DNA of 64,000 nt, taken from contig NC_009662.1 of NCBI RefSeq assembly GCF_000010325.1, positions 454,501 to 518,500 of the forward strand. The letters run 5' to 3'. Under the pieces are notes generated by a model that searched no databases, was not told where the DNA came from, and saw nothing but the letters and a program-made list of their open reading frames with translations. Source of the stretch: Nitratiruptor sp. SB155-2 (lineage in GTDB: Bacteria > Campylobacterota > Campylobacteria > Campylobacterales > Nitratiruptoraceae). Of the stretch, positions 1 to 8,181 are shown piece after piece. The position numbers and the translations under genes were made by a program. Within the stretch, counting starts at the first letter, position 1, and each line of letters starts with the position of its first letter.

Positions 1-1
1 A

Positions 2-388
2 GGCTGCACCCTTGATGATACGCCAAGTCTGTTTGACAAAATCGTAGGCAGCAGGAGCCATATTATAAGAGCGGACAGCTCACGCCCAGAGACGATAAAT
101 TTTCTCAATTCAAGAGGATTTACGATAAAACCCGCTCCAAAATGGCCAGGAAGCGTGGAAGATGGGATCGAGTTTATGAAAAGTTTCAAAAAGATAATTA
201 TCAATCCAAACTGTAAGCATACAGCCGAAGAGTTTAGGCTCTATAGCTACAAAACAAATAGCGCTGGAGACATATTGCCGCAACTTGAAGATAAAAACAA
301 TCACTGCATTGATGCTATCAGGTATGCATTATCGCCTTTGATTCGCAAAAGAAGCAGTGCAAAATCAATGAAGATAGGATTGATATGA
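2..388 (+). CDS. Phage terminase large subunit, C-terminal part (5' end outside window)
   Basis: The frame is open from the first base of the window to TGA at 386-388, giving the last 128 residues. It matches the RNase H-like nuclease half of large terminases (PBSX/SPP1 type): an RADSSRPETI segment near residue 24 and the closing NNHCIDAIRYAL motif, equivalent to the DHAIDALRY motif of the family. Large terminases cut the phage concatemer and pump DNA into the procapsid; the ATPase half must lie to the left of the window. The stop overlaps the next start as ATGA, so the two genes are translationally coupled. The first internal ATG (155) is not the real start because the homologous sequence continues upstream of it. 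Confidence 0.88.
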   Translation, partial: GCTLDDTPSLFDKIVGSRSHIIRADSSRPETINFLNSRGFTIKPAPKWPGSVEDGIEFMKSFKKIIINPNCKHTAEEFRLYSYKTNSAGDILPQLEDKNNHCIDAIRYALSPLIRKRSSAKSMKIGLI

Positions 389-642
389 GATACGAAACAC
401 TCCCGTTTGAGACTTTACAGCTTGTGCTTGATGAAGAGAACTATAAAAAGGTACTTAAATTTTGCGCTGGATATGCGATTACATTCCCAAAAGGGAAAAT
501 TATACCAGAGCTCATAATGGATAGTTATAAAAAGATGCGAAAAGTTGGCATGAGCAAACCATCTACTGTGGCCAAGCTTGCTGAAGAATTTGGTAAGAGC
601 AAAAGATGGATATATCAAATTCTCAAAGAGAACGGACTATGA
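385..642 (+). CDS. Small helix-turn-helix protein between terminase and MuF genes
   Basis: 85 residues. The C-terminal half (KPSTVAKLAEEFGKSKRWIY) is a clear helix-turn-helix resembling Mor/resolvase-type DNA-binding domains; the N-terminal half is unassigned. It is stop-start coupled on both sides (ATGA at 385 and again at 639). Phage genes of this type at this place could be regulators of late transcription or packaging helpers. The position next to a large terminase also allows a small-terminase-like DNA-recognition role, but the protein is shorter than most small terminases and a small terminase gene may equally lie to the left of the window. Confidence 0.6.
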   Translation: MRYETLPFETLQLVLDEENYKKVLKFCAGYAITFPKGKIIPELIMDSYKKMRKVGMSKPSTVAKLAEEFGKSKRWIYQILKENGL

Positions 643-2096
643 TAGACAAAGAAGCTAAAAAGCTCTATGAACATATAAAAGAGTTGCTGCAAAAGGGGTA
701 TTCTATCAAAGAGATAGAAGAGATCTTGCTTGAAGAGTTTGGACAGTTTAACGAAAAGGTCCAGGAATACATCGAGTCTGAAATAAAACCGACTTTGAAG
801 AGTATTCCGCCAGAGATACTTATAGGACCTGAATTATCCAATGCGCTTTATGCAAATGCGAAAGAGGCAGCAAAAAGAGCGAGTTATCTCATCAAAGATC
901 ATATAAAATCGAAAAAGACGATCGGAGAACTTGCAAGGAAGCTTTATGAGGGGTATGGCTTTAGAGATAAAGAGGTGGTAGAAGTTAAAAAGAGGCTTCC
1001 AAAATATTTACAAAAAGAGCTTGGTAGTCCAAATGCCCAAAGAAAACTTTTGAAGCAGGTCAATAAACTCAAAACATCGCCGTTAAGAGCAGGTTATACG
1101 CAGCTTCTGGAAGCGATAGAAAAAGAAGACAAAAAAGCCCTGGATAAAGCGCTCAGAACCGCTATTGAGGAGAAAGCGAGGTTTTATGCCAACAGGATAG
1201 CGCAAACAGAAATCTTTAGAGCCAAAAACTGGCAAAACGCGATTGAGTATCTTGAAGATGATGAAGTAGAGTTTGTAAAGTTCGAGATGAGTTCCTCCCA
1301 TCCAAAAACAGATATTTGTGATTTTTATGCAAAACTCGATATTGGCTATGGCAAAGGCATAGTTCCAAAGACCCAGATGAGAACGCTCCCCCTGCATCCG
1401 TTTTGCAGATGCAAATATGTGCCTCATTATCTTACGTCAAAAGAGAAAGTGCGATTCAAAAAGATCAGGCCAAAAAGTTTCAAGCAGGCTCAAAAAGAGA
1501 CGATGGCGAAATTTAGCAAATATGAGCAAAAAGAGATCCTTGGTAGTTATCAAAAGCTTGAGGAGTTTAAACGAGGAGAGGACATCGAGAGGATTTTTAA
1601 TAGATTAAGGCCAAAATATCCGATAAGAAAATACGAGGAGATTGTGGGGTATAATACAGGGATGAGAAAAATTGAAGAAAAAATTATCAAATCTGCTCAA
1701 AATATACAGGATGTAAAGAGAGATTTTCCTAAACTATGGATGTCAGAGGATAATTTTATCAAGCACATCGAGAAACGTATAGAAGCAGGGCATATTGAAA
1801 GCAAAGAAGAGTATATTGAAAAAACTTTGGAGTGTTTAGCAGAATGCGATATCTATATTTTTGCGGAGCATAAAAACAGCTGGGATAATTTATGCTACAA
1901 TAAAGATAAGAGCTGGGCAGTAGTTTTTAACGAGCATGGTCAAATTATGACAAGCTATAAGATTGAACCTGAGCTAAAAAGTTTCGAGCAACTACATCTT
2001 GAGGTTGGAGCAAAGATAAAAAGAGGAGCAGCAAATGAAAGATTTCGAGAAACTTTTAAAAAATTACGAGATAGATATAAAAAGTTGGACAAGTGA
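639..2096 (+). CDS. MuF-type minor head protein with an extra C-terminal domain
   Basis: 485 residues. ATG at 639 overlaps the previous TGA (ATGA) and is preferred over the longer ATG at 606. Residues about 180-260 are a Phage_Mu_F / SPP1 gp7 head-morphogenesis domain: an ANRIAQTEIFRA segment, then a Cys-containing stretch ending LHPFCRCKYVPHY. Such proteins sit at the portal vertex, and some are ejected with DNA. Residues about 335-485 lie beyond the core: a compact region with IEKRIEAGHI, DIYIFAEHKNSWDN and WAVVFNEHGQIMTSY. This layout resembles MuF proteins that carry C-terminal BECR-fold (barnase/EndoU/RelE-like) toxin domains. The toxin reading is inference from architecture; the MuF call is firm. 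Confidence 0.8.
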   Translation: MIDKEAKKLYEHIKELLQKGYSIKEIEEILLEEFGQFNEKVQEYIESEIKPTLKSIPPEILIGPELSNALYANAKEAAKRASYLIKDHIKSKKTIGELARKLYEGYGFRDKEVVEVKKRLPKYLQKELGSPNAQRKLLKQVNKLKTSPLRAGYTQLLEAIEKEDKKALDKALRTAIEEKARFYANRIAQTEIFRAKNWQNAIEYLEDDEVEFVKFEMSSSHPKTDICDFYAKLDIGYGKGIVPKTQMRTLPLHPFCRCKYVPHYLTSKEKVRFKKIRPKSFKQAQKETMAKFSKYEQKEILGSYQKLEEFKRGEDIERIFNRLRPKYPIRKYEEIVGYNTGMRKIEEKIIKSAQNIQDVKRDFPKLWMSEDNFIKHIEKRIEAGHIESKEEYIEKTLECLAECDIYIFAEHKNSWDNLCYNKDKSWAVVFNEHGQIMTSYKIEPELKSFEQLHLEVGAKIKRGAANERFRETFKKLRDRYKKLDK

Positions 2097-2289
2097 TCTT
2101 GGAGAAGGACATCTGTTTTTGGCTCACAGGGAAGCACTTATTCCATATGAAAATGACCAGCAAGTGATTGATTTAGATAAAAAGGCTCTAGATGTAATTG
2201 CAAGAGATAAAAGCAAGGGGAGCGATAAGCTTTTTTTAGAAAAACTGAAGTCTATTATTGAGCACAATATATCTGCCCACGCTGCTTGA
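2035..2289 (+). CDS. Small acidic protein overlapping the MuF gene end; unknown, possible partner of its C-terminal domain
   Basis: 84 residues, starting 62 bases inside the 3' end of the MuF gene in another frame. A good ribosome binding site (AGGAG, 6 bases before ATG at 2035) supports real translation. No family recognised. It is hydrophilic with no membrane segment. The only context clue is the obligatory overlap with the MuF gene, the arrangement expected if the product were a cognate inhibitor of the C-terminal domain or a capsid accessory protein. It ends 3 bases before the convergent portal gene. Confidence 0.6.
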   Translation: MKDFEKLLKNYEIDIKSWTSDLGEGHLFLAHREALIPYENDQQVIDLDKKALDVIARDKSKGSDKLFLEKLKSIIEHNISAHAA

Positions 2290-2292
2290 TTT

Positions 2293-3567
2293 CTATTTTT
2301 CTAAATCCTCCAACTCGCTTTTAATCTTATCCATATCCTCAATACCAATCGAGTTTAAATCATTATTGATAATCTGCAGCAATTTTAATCTTTCATAAGT
2401 AGGTGCCGAATAGCCAAGCTCTTTGAATGCTTCAAGTGTACTGAACTCTTTTGTAATATCTACAATGCTGAAGCTTTTTGAGTATTGGATAGTTACATCA
2501 TTGTTGATGTTCAAATACCTACAAACAATATCAAATAGTCTTGCCTCAAAATCTTCCAATCTCATGGCAAAGTTGGATAATGAGCTATTGAGTCCTTGAA
2601 ATTTGATATCAAGTGCGATTCCACTCTCTTGAGTTTGATTTGTGGTAAAGTTGTAGGTAATTTTGTCTATTAAAGCTTCAAGTTTTTCAATCTCTTCTTG
2701 ATAGATGTTTGCTGGTCCTACTTCTGGAGCGATGAAGCTTGGGCGTGTCATCTCTTTCCCGTAGATGATGGCGTTGTCTGTGGACAGTTTTAACGAAAAA
2801 TCACTTGGATTGTCTGCCTGGATAGTCAAGACGCTGAATGTTTGACCTCTCATAATCTCATCTAGTTCGCTCCTAAGATTGTAATGTCTTTTCGCGATTG
2901 AAGCAACCTGTGTGAATTCTCCAATATCAGGAAACTTCCCAGTCTCGCTAAAGATTAAAACTGGAGTCAAGCCCAAATTGTGCTCTCCTGATTCAATAAC
3001 TTCGCCGCCTTGAAGCACTTGCCAGGAGGTTCTGTCGAAATATCGTTCTACATTGATGATATTTGGATTGCCAGGTTCAGATCTGTCTATTGTGTCTTTG
3101 AATTTCACGTACTCGAAGTTGCCGTATGCGTCTATTTTATATTCCGTGATGTTTTCTGGGGCAATGGATGTGAAAAACGGAAGGGCCCTGTTTTTGAGCT
3201 GATCTCCAATTGTCTGTCCGACATCTTTTGGCATATCCACAAGAACAATGCCGACTCCTCTAACTTTCGATTCTTTTGCAAAATTGGACATGAATATGTC
3301 TATATCGTTGCCTTGCTTGTCACAATCATCAAAAACCATTTGAATAAATTTGTTGGATGAAGTTCTTATCGGTCTGTTTTTGAAGATATACCCGATATAT
3401 CGTGTCACGTTTGGAGCGAAAAGGTTGGTATAGAAGGCGATTTTTTGCCTGTTGCTGTATTTCTCATCGCTTTCTCTTGGATATTTGTCGATATAGCCGC
3501 CGTCACTGAAACCGCCATCTCCCTTGTATGCTTCATAGGCAAACTGCCACATTGTTTTATAGTCCAT
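2293..3567 (-). CDS. Phage portal protein (DUF4055-like)
   Basis: 424 residues. The opening region (SNRQKIAFYTNLFAPNVTRYIGYIF) and overall layout match the DUF4055 family of siphophage portal proteins, which form the dodecameric ring through which DNA enters and leaves the capsid and to which the neck attaches. ATG at 3567-3565 overlaps the end of the next upstream gene (3557) by 11 bases. The gene is the last of a four-gene minus-strand block set inside an otherwise plus-strand structural region. It converges with the small gene ending at 2289. Confidence 0.8.
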   Translation of the reverse strand: MDYKTMWQFAYEAYKGDGGFSDGGYIDKYPRESDEKYSNRQKIAFYTNLFAPNVTRYIGYIFKNRPIRTSSNKFIQMVFDDCDKQGNDIDIFMSNFAKESKVRGVGIVLVDMPKDVGQTIGDQLKNRALPFFTSIAPENITEYKIDAYGNFEYVKFKDTIDRSEPGNPNIINVERYFDRTSWQVLQGGEVIESGEHNLGLTPVLIFSETGKFPDIGEFTQVASIAKRHYNLRSELDEIMRGQTFSVLTIQADNPSDFSLKLSTDNAIIYGKEMTRPSFIAPEVGPANIYQEEIEKLEALIDKITYNFTTNQTQESGIALDIKFQGLNSSLSNFAMRLEDFEARLFDIVCRYLNINNDVTIQYSKSFSIVDITKEFSTLEAFKELGYSAPTYERLKLLQIINNDLNSIGIEDMDKIKSELEDLEK

Positions 3568-4030
3568 CTACAAATCTCCCAAATATTTGATTTACTTCTT
3601 TGCTTGCTTCATCAAGTGCGTTGTAAAGGAATGGATCGCCTTTGTAGCCAGGATGTCTTACTGCTTTGGCAAAGGCAAAGTTGCTCTTATCGCTACCATC
3701 TTTCACCCACCGTAGAGCCCTTTTGAATCTTGGATGAATGAAATGTGGCTGTGTTCCGAAATGGACAAACAGAGCGTAGTTTACACTTTTTCCTTTCCAG
3801 TCGACCATCATCCCGTCATCACTAATTCCAACTACTGCTGCATCGCACCCACTCTTTTTTTTGTATAAATTGTGTTCCATTTTTCCGGTTTTATGGTGTT
3901 TTGCCATATTCTTTTTTGATAAATCGTATGTTTTATTCAAAAGAGTCGTTATTAAATCGCATTTGCTGTCTTTATCCAGCTTTTTAAAAAGAGTCTGTAG
4001 TTCGCTAAGTCCTTGTATCTCTACTTTCAA
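3557..4030 (-). CDS. HK97 gp10-like neck protein
   Basis: 157 residues. The beginning (KVEIQGLSELQTLFKKLD) and the later YALFVHFGTQPHFIHPR segment are typical of the HK97 gp10 / SPP1 gp16.1-like family, small head-tail joining proteins. The start overlaps the end of the upstream gene by 4 bases (4027-4030) and the 3' end overlaps the portal start. It belongs to the inverted head-tail connection block. The family call is by motif reading; its exact position in the neck is inferred. Confidence 0.7.
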   Translation of the reverse strand: MKVEIQGLSELQTLFKKLDKDSKCDLITTLLNKTYDLSKKNMAKHHKTGKMEHNLYKKKSGCDAAVVGISDDGMMVDWKGKSVNYALFVHFGTQPHFIHPRFKRALRWVKDGSDKSNFAFAKAVRHPGYKGDPFLYNALDEASKEVNQIFGRFVDGL

Positions 4031-4398
4031 CTGATATCCTTCAATGCAAAACTCATCATTGCGACCTTGAAGTTTTTGACAACGTCTTTATCAAAAACAG
4101 CTCTTTGAAAATAGCAGATACCGGTGCCAATCTGTTTTAGGTGAAGCGAATTTTTGATACTTGCAACAAAATCCATATGCTCTTGGTAGGTTTCTTGTAA
4201 AGTATCTTTGATATCAGTGCCTATATAGACTTCAAACTCAAGATCCTCTCTGTTGAATTCTCCAGCTTCATTCATGGATGGAACGATTCTGATAAATGGT
4301 GTATCGTCTGCGCTGATTCCTTCCTCTATGCCGAGTTCTACGCTTTTGGCTCCTGCAGCCAATAAAGCGTTTTTGATATCGAGCAGCAACTCAAACAT
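4027..4398 (-). CDS. Probable tail terminator / minor tail protein
   Basis: 123 residues. Size, position next to the gp10-like gene and pattern (N-terminal helix with LLDIKNALLAAGA, then strands with DTPFIRIVPS and LEFEVYIGTD) fit the tail-terminator family (gpU/gp17-like) that caps the tail tube at the neck. No catalytic motif is expected. The gene lies one base after the stop of the 97-residue gene and overlaps the gp10-like start by 4 bases, so translation is likely coupled. The assignment rests on context and fold pattern rather than on a diagnostic motif. Confidence 0.5.
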   Translation of the reverse strand: MFELLLDIKNALLAAGAKSVELGIEEGISADDTPFIRIVPSMNEAGEFNREDLEFEVYIGTDIKDTLQETYQEHMDFVASIKNSLHLKQIGTGICYFQRAVFDKDVVKNFKVAMMSFALKDIS

Positions 4399-4399
4399 A

Positions 4400-4693
4400 T
4401 CAGCCCCTTGCTATGCTCATACTGGAGATATTGGACGGCGAATTGGTTTTGGCTTTTTTGTAGGTTTCATCGAGTTGGACTTTGTACGCCTCATACTTCT
4501 CCTTCATTCCGTCCGCTTCTATATGCCTGATGGCAATTTGCGTGTAGACTTTCGCTTTGACGAGCTGCTCTTTATAGAGCTCATCTGTAATACCCAGTTT
4601 ATCAGCCTCTTGGATGGCTTTATCCTCAAGGCTTTGCAGTTCTACATCATCCACTTTTTTGATCAGAAAGCTATCTTCATATATATAAAGCAT
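4400..4693 (-). CDS. Small probable head-tail connector protein
   Basis: 97 residues, mostly helical by composition (long charged helices around residues 15-85), as in the gp6/gp15-type adaptor proteins that bind under the portal. No motif proves this. It is the first gene of the minus-strand block; its promoter must lie in the 104-base divergent gap to the scaffold gene at 4798. Call by position and size. Confidence 0.4.
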   Translation of the reverse strand: MLYIYEDSFLIKKVDDVELQSLEDKAIQEADKLGITDELYKEQLVKAKVYTQIAIRHIEADGMKEKYEAYKVQLDETYKKAKTNSPSNISSMSIARG

Positions 4694-4725
4694 TTAAAAA
4701 GCCTTTTTATTTGAGTCTAACACCT

Positions 4726-4761
4726 ATTTGTGAAGTGAGGTACCCCCAATACTTCACAAAT
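4726..4761. repeat. Perfect 11-bp inverted repeat in the divergent gap of the head genes
   Basis: ATTTGTGAAGT (4726-4736) and ACTTCACAAAT (4751-4761) are exact reverse complements separated by 14 bases. The element sits at the junction between the minus-strand portal/neck block and the plus-strand scaffold/capsid block, in the only divergent promoter gap of the structural region. There is no T-run on either side, so a terminator is unlikely. An operator for a dimeric late regulator, or a recombination remnant at an inversion boundary, are both possible. Confidence 0.6.
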
Positions 4762-4797
4762 TAGTTCTATGATTTACAAAAAAGACTGGAGGTCTGT

Positions 4798-5469
4798 ATG
4801 TTTCAAAAGCTACAAGAGATGCTTGAGGCAGGGAAGATTAGCGAAGAGGTGGCGAAAGCCTTGGATGACGAGATAGGCAAAGCGTTGAAAGACGTAAGGG
4901 ATGAGGCCGCAAGCTGGAGGGTCAAATATAAAGAACTTCAGCAAAACTACGAAGAGGTGGCCAAATCCAAAGAGAAGCTTGAGGCTGAGTTGTCCTCGCT
5001 GGACGAGAAGATCCAAAAAGCGAAAGAGGAAGGCAAAAACGAGCTTGTGAAAGAGCTTGAGGCAGAAAGAAACGAAAAAGAGGAACTGACAAAAAGGCTT
5101 AGCGAGCTTGAGGCTTCAGCAAGAAATCTAAGAATTGAAAACGAGCTGTCAAGGGCTCTATCAAAATTTGAATATGAGCCAATCGATAGTGAGATTGTCG
5201 CAGATTTTCTCAAATCGAGACATATCGATGTCGTTGACGGTGAGATTAGATTTAAAAAAGGCGATGAACTGATGCCTTTGGAAGAGGGCTTGAAAGCGAT
5301 AGTCGAAGAGCGACCAAACCTTTTTAAGGCAAAAGGCAATCCAGGGAGTGGTATCGAAAGTACGCAAAGCGGAAACTGGAGCAAGAAGAAAAGCGAAATG
5401 AGTGATGACGAAATCGAAGAATTCGTCCAGAAGCATGGACAGGAAGCATTTTTACAACTACCAGACTAA
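4798..5469 (+). CDS. Phage capsid scaffold protein (GP20-like)
   Basis: 223 residues directly before the capsid gene. Residues about 30-115 are an almost unbroken heptad-rich, Glu/Lys-rich coiled coil, followed by a small folded region and a charged C-terminus (SEMSDDEIEEFVQKHGQEAF) of the type that contacts the capsid protein. This is the standard layout of siphophage scaffolding proteins, which template procapsid assembly and are then lost. GGAGG 5 bases before ATG supports the start. No protease motif is seen. Confidence 0.72.
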   Translation: MFQKLQEMLEAGKISEEVAKALDDEIGKALKDVRDEAASWRVKYKELQQNYEEVAKSKEKLEAELSSLDEKIQKAKEEGKNELVKELEAERNEKEELTKRLSELEASARNLRIENELSRALSKFEYEPIDSEIVADFLKSRHIDVVDGEIRFKKGDELMPLEEGLKAIVEERPNLFKAKGNPGSGIESTQSGNWSKKKSEMSDDEIEEFVQKHGQEAFLQLPD

Positions 5470-5480
5470 GGAGATAGAAA

Positions 5481-6440
5481 ATGGCGATTCAAATCAAAGA
5501 TACGGTAATTCAGACTACCGCAATTGACAGCATTAGAGACAATTTGCTCAATGCCAAGAGCGCTACAGGCGGTGCAATAAGTGTTGGTAGAAATATCCAT
5601 AAAGGCGACTATATCGAGGAAACATTCTTCGATGATTTTGGAAATATTGTGCGAAGAGATCCAACGGTTGATACGGCGGTAACCCCTGAAAGACTATCTA
5701 CAAGTAAAGACGTAGCGGTCAAACTCTACTTTAGAGGCGATCTATTTGTGACTAATACCGAGCTTGAGCGATATGGCACGACAGTGAAGAATATGAACTC
5801 TAAGATCGGAAATAAGATCGGAGAAAAGATCTCGCGATGGACAATAGAAAAAGGGCTTATAGCGTTGGTCGCGGCTCTAACTTCAAGAGCGGAGCTTGTC
5901 GCAGGTGACGGAACTACTGCAGCAGATGTAAAAACACTTGCCGATGCTGTGTTCAAGCTTGGTGATATGAACGAAGATGTGAAAGTGTTCGTAACTCCTT
6001 CCATGGTTGCATATCAGCTGCTTCAAAATGCGCTTAATTCTACTGCAGATCAGATTAGCTACGGTGCTGTCTATGGCGCACAGATTGGAACACTTGGAAG
6101 AAAGCTGTGGATGGTCGATAATGCCGCACTTCAATGGAGCGAGGACCTGAATGGCGATGGAGTCAATGAAAACGGATACTACACGCTTGGATTGACTCCT
6201 GGTGCGATTACTATCGATGAGAGCGAAGTTGTAAAAATCTTGAGCGATCTCGATATTACCCAAGAAAACGCAGGGTATCGATTCAAGACTGAAGGCGCTT
6301 ACACCATCAAAGTGAAAGGTTTTAGCTATAACAAATCCCAAGGCATCAACCCTAGCGATTCTGTACTTGGCAGTACCGCAAGCTGGACGCTTGTAGGCGA
6401 TATTAAAGCTGCTGCAGGCGTCGTAGCCAAAACTGCATAA
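5481..6440 (+). CDS. Major capsid protein
   Basis: 319 residues, GGAG 8 bases before ATG. Position after the scaffold, length and sequence character (early ETFFDDFGNIVRR and VKLYFRGDLFVTNTELERYG, then KVFVTPSMVAYQLL, the pattern common in HK97-fold shells) point to the shell protein. A DLNGDGVNENG stretch around residues 222-232 is calcium-loop-like, which could stabilise the shell at high temperature; that part is inference. Confidence 0.75.
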   Translation: MAIQIKDTVIQTTAIDSIRDNLLNAKSATGGAISVGRNIHKGDYIEETFFDDFGNIVRRDPTVDTAVTPERLSTSKDVAVKLYFRGDLFVTNTELERYGTTVKNMNSKIGNKIGEKISRWTIEKGLIALVAALTSRAELVAGDGTTAADVKTLADAVFKLGDMNEDVKVFVTPSMVAYQLLQNALNSTADQISYGAVYGAQIGTLGRKLWMVDNAALQWSEDLNGDGVNENGYYTLGLTPGAITIDESEVVKILSDLDITQENAGYRFKTEGAYTIKVKGFSYNKSQGINPSDSVLGSTASWTLVGDIKAAAGVVAKTA

Positions 6441-6449
6441 AGGTAGCCC

Positions 6450-6653
6450 ATGAAAAGAGTGATTGATTTCAGCGGACAATATCAAGCGTCCGCTGATGAA
6501 GTAGTCGTAAGGGCAAACATCAGGTTTTTCAAAAAAGAGGATTTGAGAGGTTTTGACAAGGTAGTTGCTTCTGAAAAAGACAAAGAAGTGTTTACTGGGG
6601 TAGAAAACCTTGAACTGATTGGCTCTAAAAAGAGCAGAAGAGGAGCTAGGTGA
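6450..6653 (+). CDS. Small hypothetical phage protein between capsid and tail-tube genes
   Basis: 67 residues, basic C-terminus (GSKKSRRGAR). It sits between the major capsid and tail-tube genes, where siphophages often encode small head decoration or completion proteins. No family recognised. The stop (TGA 6651-6653) overlaps the next ATG by one base. Confidence 0.55.
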   Translation: MKRVIDFSGQYQASADEVVVRANIRFFKKEDLRGFDKVVASEKDKEVFTGVENLELIGSKKSRRGAR

Positions 6654-7555
6654 TGGCAAAAAGACTTGTAAAAAACAGCGTTGTTCTAGCTGCTGTTGGT
6701 GCAACGCCTACAACATCAAACGTTGTGGATATCAGCGATCCGTTTAGTCCAAGCTTTACCACAAAAACAGGTGAGTACAAGCAGTTTGACGGGCAGATGG
6801 GGACCACTAAAACATGGGTGGATGGCGATTACCTTGTGGCGAGTGGAACAATCAGTGCATTTTTGAAAAGCAACGGCGGCGGTGCAAACATTCCAAAGCT
6901 TGATGAGCTTTTCAAAATGGCAGGGCTAACCGGTCAAGCAGTCGATACTGATGGAGACGCAGTCAACGATACCTATATCTATTCTCCAAATTCTGATGAA
7001 TTGGCCACAGGTGAGGTAATCTGGTATCTCGATGGCATGAAGCGACACTTTACAGGCGTGAGTGCGAATCTCAAGCTTGATTTTGAAGTTGGCGCACCAG
7101 CTAAAGCGCAGTTTGATATTCAAGGATACAGCGATACGCCAGTTGAAGAGGCGAATCCAGCAGTCACGCTTGATGACAATGAAATATTCGTCGTCACATC
7201 GGCGCAAGCAGTGACTGTAAGTGGTCTTACGCTGTCTGTAACGAGCGTAAGCTTCGATATGGGTAATCAAATAAACGAGATTTACGCAATCGGCGACAAG
7301 AGCTTCTACCGATCCGATTTTGCGGCGAAAGTATCCATCACAGAAAAAGTTGGAAACGATATCGGATATTGGAGCGAGTTTTTGAGTGGTGCCATCAAAT
7401 CGCTTGAAGTGACTTTGAGCGATAGAAGTGGAAATAAGTTTGTATTACATCTGCCAACACTGAGCTATACAAACATCAGCGAAAGTGGGACAGATGAGCT
7501 TGAAGCCACACGAGAGTTCTTGGCAAGTAACGATTTTACGATTACATATCTATAA
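6653..7555 (+). CDS. Major tail tube protein
   Basis: 300 residues from ATG 6653 (AGGAG at 6641-6645, spacing 7); the GTG at 6650 is less likely. Position before the tail chaperones and the beta-rich sequence (TGEYKQFDGQMGTTKTWVDG, FTGVSANLKLDFEVGAPAKA, LEVTLSDRSGNKFVLHLP) fit the tail tube subunit, which polymerises into the hollow tail on the tape measure. The FTGVSANLKLDFEVGAPAKAQFDI-type middle (here shown in pieces) is the most family-like stretch. Confidence 0.72.
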   Translation: MAKRLVKNSVVLAAVGATPTTSNVVDISDPFSPSFTTKTGEYKQFDGQMGTTKTWVDGDYLVASGTISAFLKSNGGGANIPKLDELFKMAGLTGQAVDTDGDAVNDTYIYSPNSDELATGEVIWYLDGMKRHFTGVSANLKLDFEVGAPAKAQFDIQGYSDTPVEEANPAVTLDDNEIFVVTSAQAVTVSGLTLSVTSVSFDMGNQINEIYAIGDKSFYRSDFAAKVSITEKVGNDIGYWSEFLSGAIKSLEVTLSDRSGNKFVLHLPTLSYTNISESGTDELEATREFLASNDFTITYL

Positions 7556-7564
7556 GGAGGGTGA

Positions 7565-7864
7565 GTGAAAAAATTTAGTGCGAAGTTGACCGAGTTCCCC
7601 TTTGAGTTTGAATTTCTTGACGGAAGTAAAGCTGAGTTCAAGTTCAAAGACCTCAATACGAAGCAGATTCAGAAATTTTCAAAAGTAGGTGATATGGACG
7701 ATGATGAGCGCTATCAGCTTCATATTGAGTTGCTTGAAGAGAATATTGTGGGTGATGAGGAACTCAAGCAAAAAATGATCGAGGAACTTGAAGAGTATGG
7801 GAATATTTTTGAATTTGTAGCTGGTCTCCAAGAGGAGCTGGGAAAGCGACGCAAGAGGAGATAG
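7565..7864 (+). CDS. Tail assembly chaperone G (short product)
   Basis: 99 residues, GTG start at 7565 after GGAGG. Acidic, helical protein of the size and position of lambda gpG, ending GKRRKRR at TAG 7862-7864. Its last codons contain a GGGAAAG heptamer in the phase required for -1 slippage, so a fraction of ribosomes should make the longer G-T product described separately. Both products are needed in lambda-like phages to load the tape measure and recruit tail tube subunits. Confidence 0.78.
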   Translation: MKKFSAKLTEFPFEFEFLDGSKAEFKFKDLNTKQIQKFSKVGDMDDDERYQLHIELLEENIVGDEELKQKMIEELEEYGNIFEFVAGLQEELGKRRKRR

Positions 7865-8181
7865 AGAGATTCTATTTATGGTGCGAACAGAATGCAAAAG
7901 GGATCGGGGAGTTGAACCTTGATGGGGATGAGCTTGAACAGATCAAAGGTAATCAAGCATCAAAGATTGTGGTTATCGATAACCCGATCTACTTTGCAGC
8001 ATCTCGCATCTTTCTGCAAGTGCCATGGGAGTATGGCGGTATGGGTGGAGTAGTTGGAAAAAAATACGAGGCTGTAAAAGATTTTCTTGATTGGAACAAC
8101 TTTGAGGTTAAAGAGTGGACGCCGATTTTTTTACAAGGCGGACTAATTTGGGCGCAAGAAGCACAAAAAGCGAAAGGATAG
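7565..8181 (+). CDS. Tail assembly chaperone G-T (frameshift product)
   Basis: About 205 residues: 94 from the G frame, then a -1 shift at 7840-7846 into a frame that is open from 7813 to 8181. The downstream frame has no good start of its own (only a TTG at 7912) and it reads sensibly immediately after the slippery site (ATQEEIERFYLWCEQNAKGI), as expected for the T domain. T domains bind the tape measure protein; the tape measure gene follows. The last 74 bases are overlapped by the antisense membrane protein gene. Confidence 0.82.
7840..7846 (+). promoter_or_regulatory. Programmed -1 ribosomal frameshift site (GGGAAAG)
   Basis: The heptamer is placed as G GGA AAG in the zero frame, 16 bases before the zero-frame stop. 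It is the same slippery sequence known from the lambda G/T pair. After slippage the -1 frame stays open to TGA/TAG at 8181. Direct reading of both frames supports it; efficiency is not known. Confidence 0.85.
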
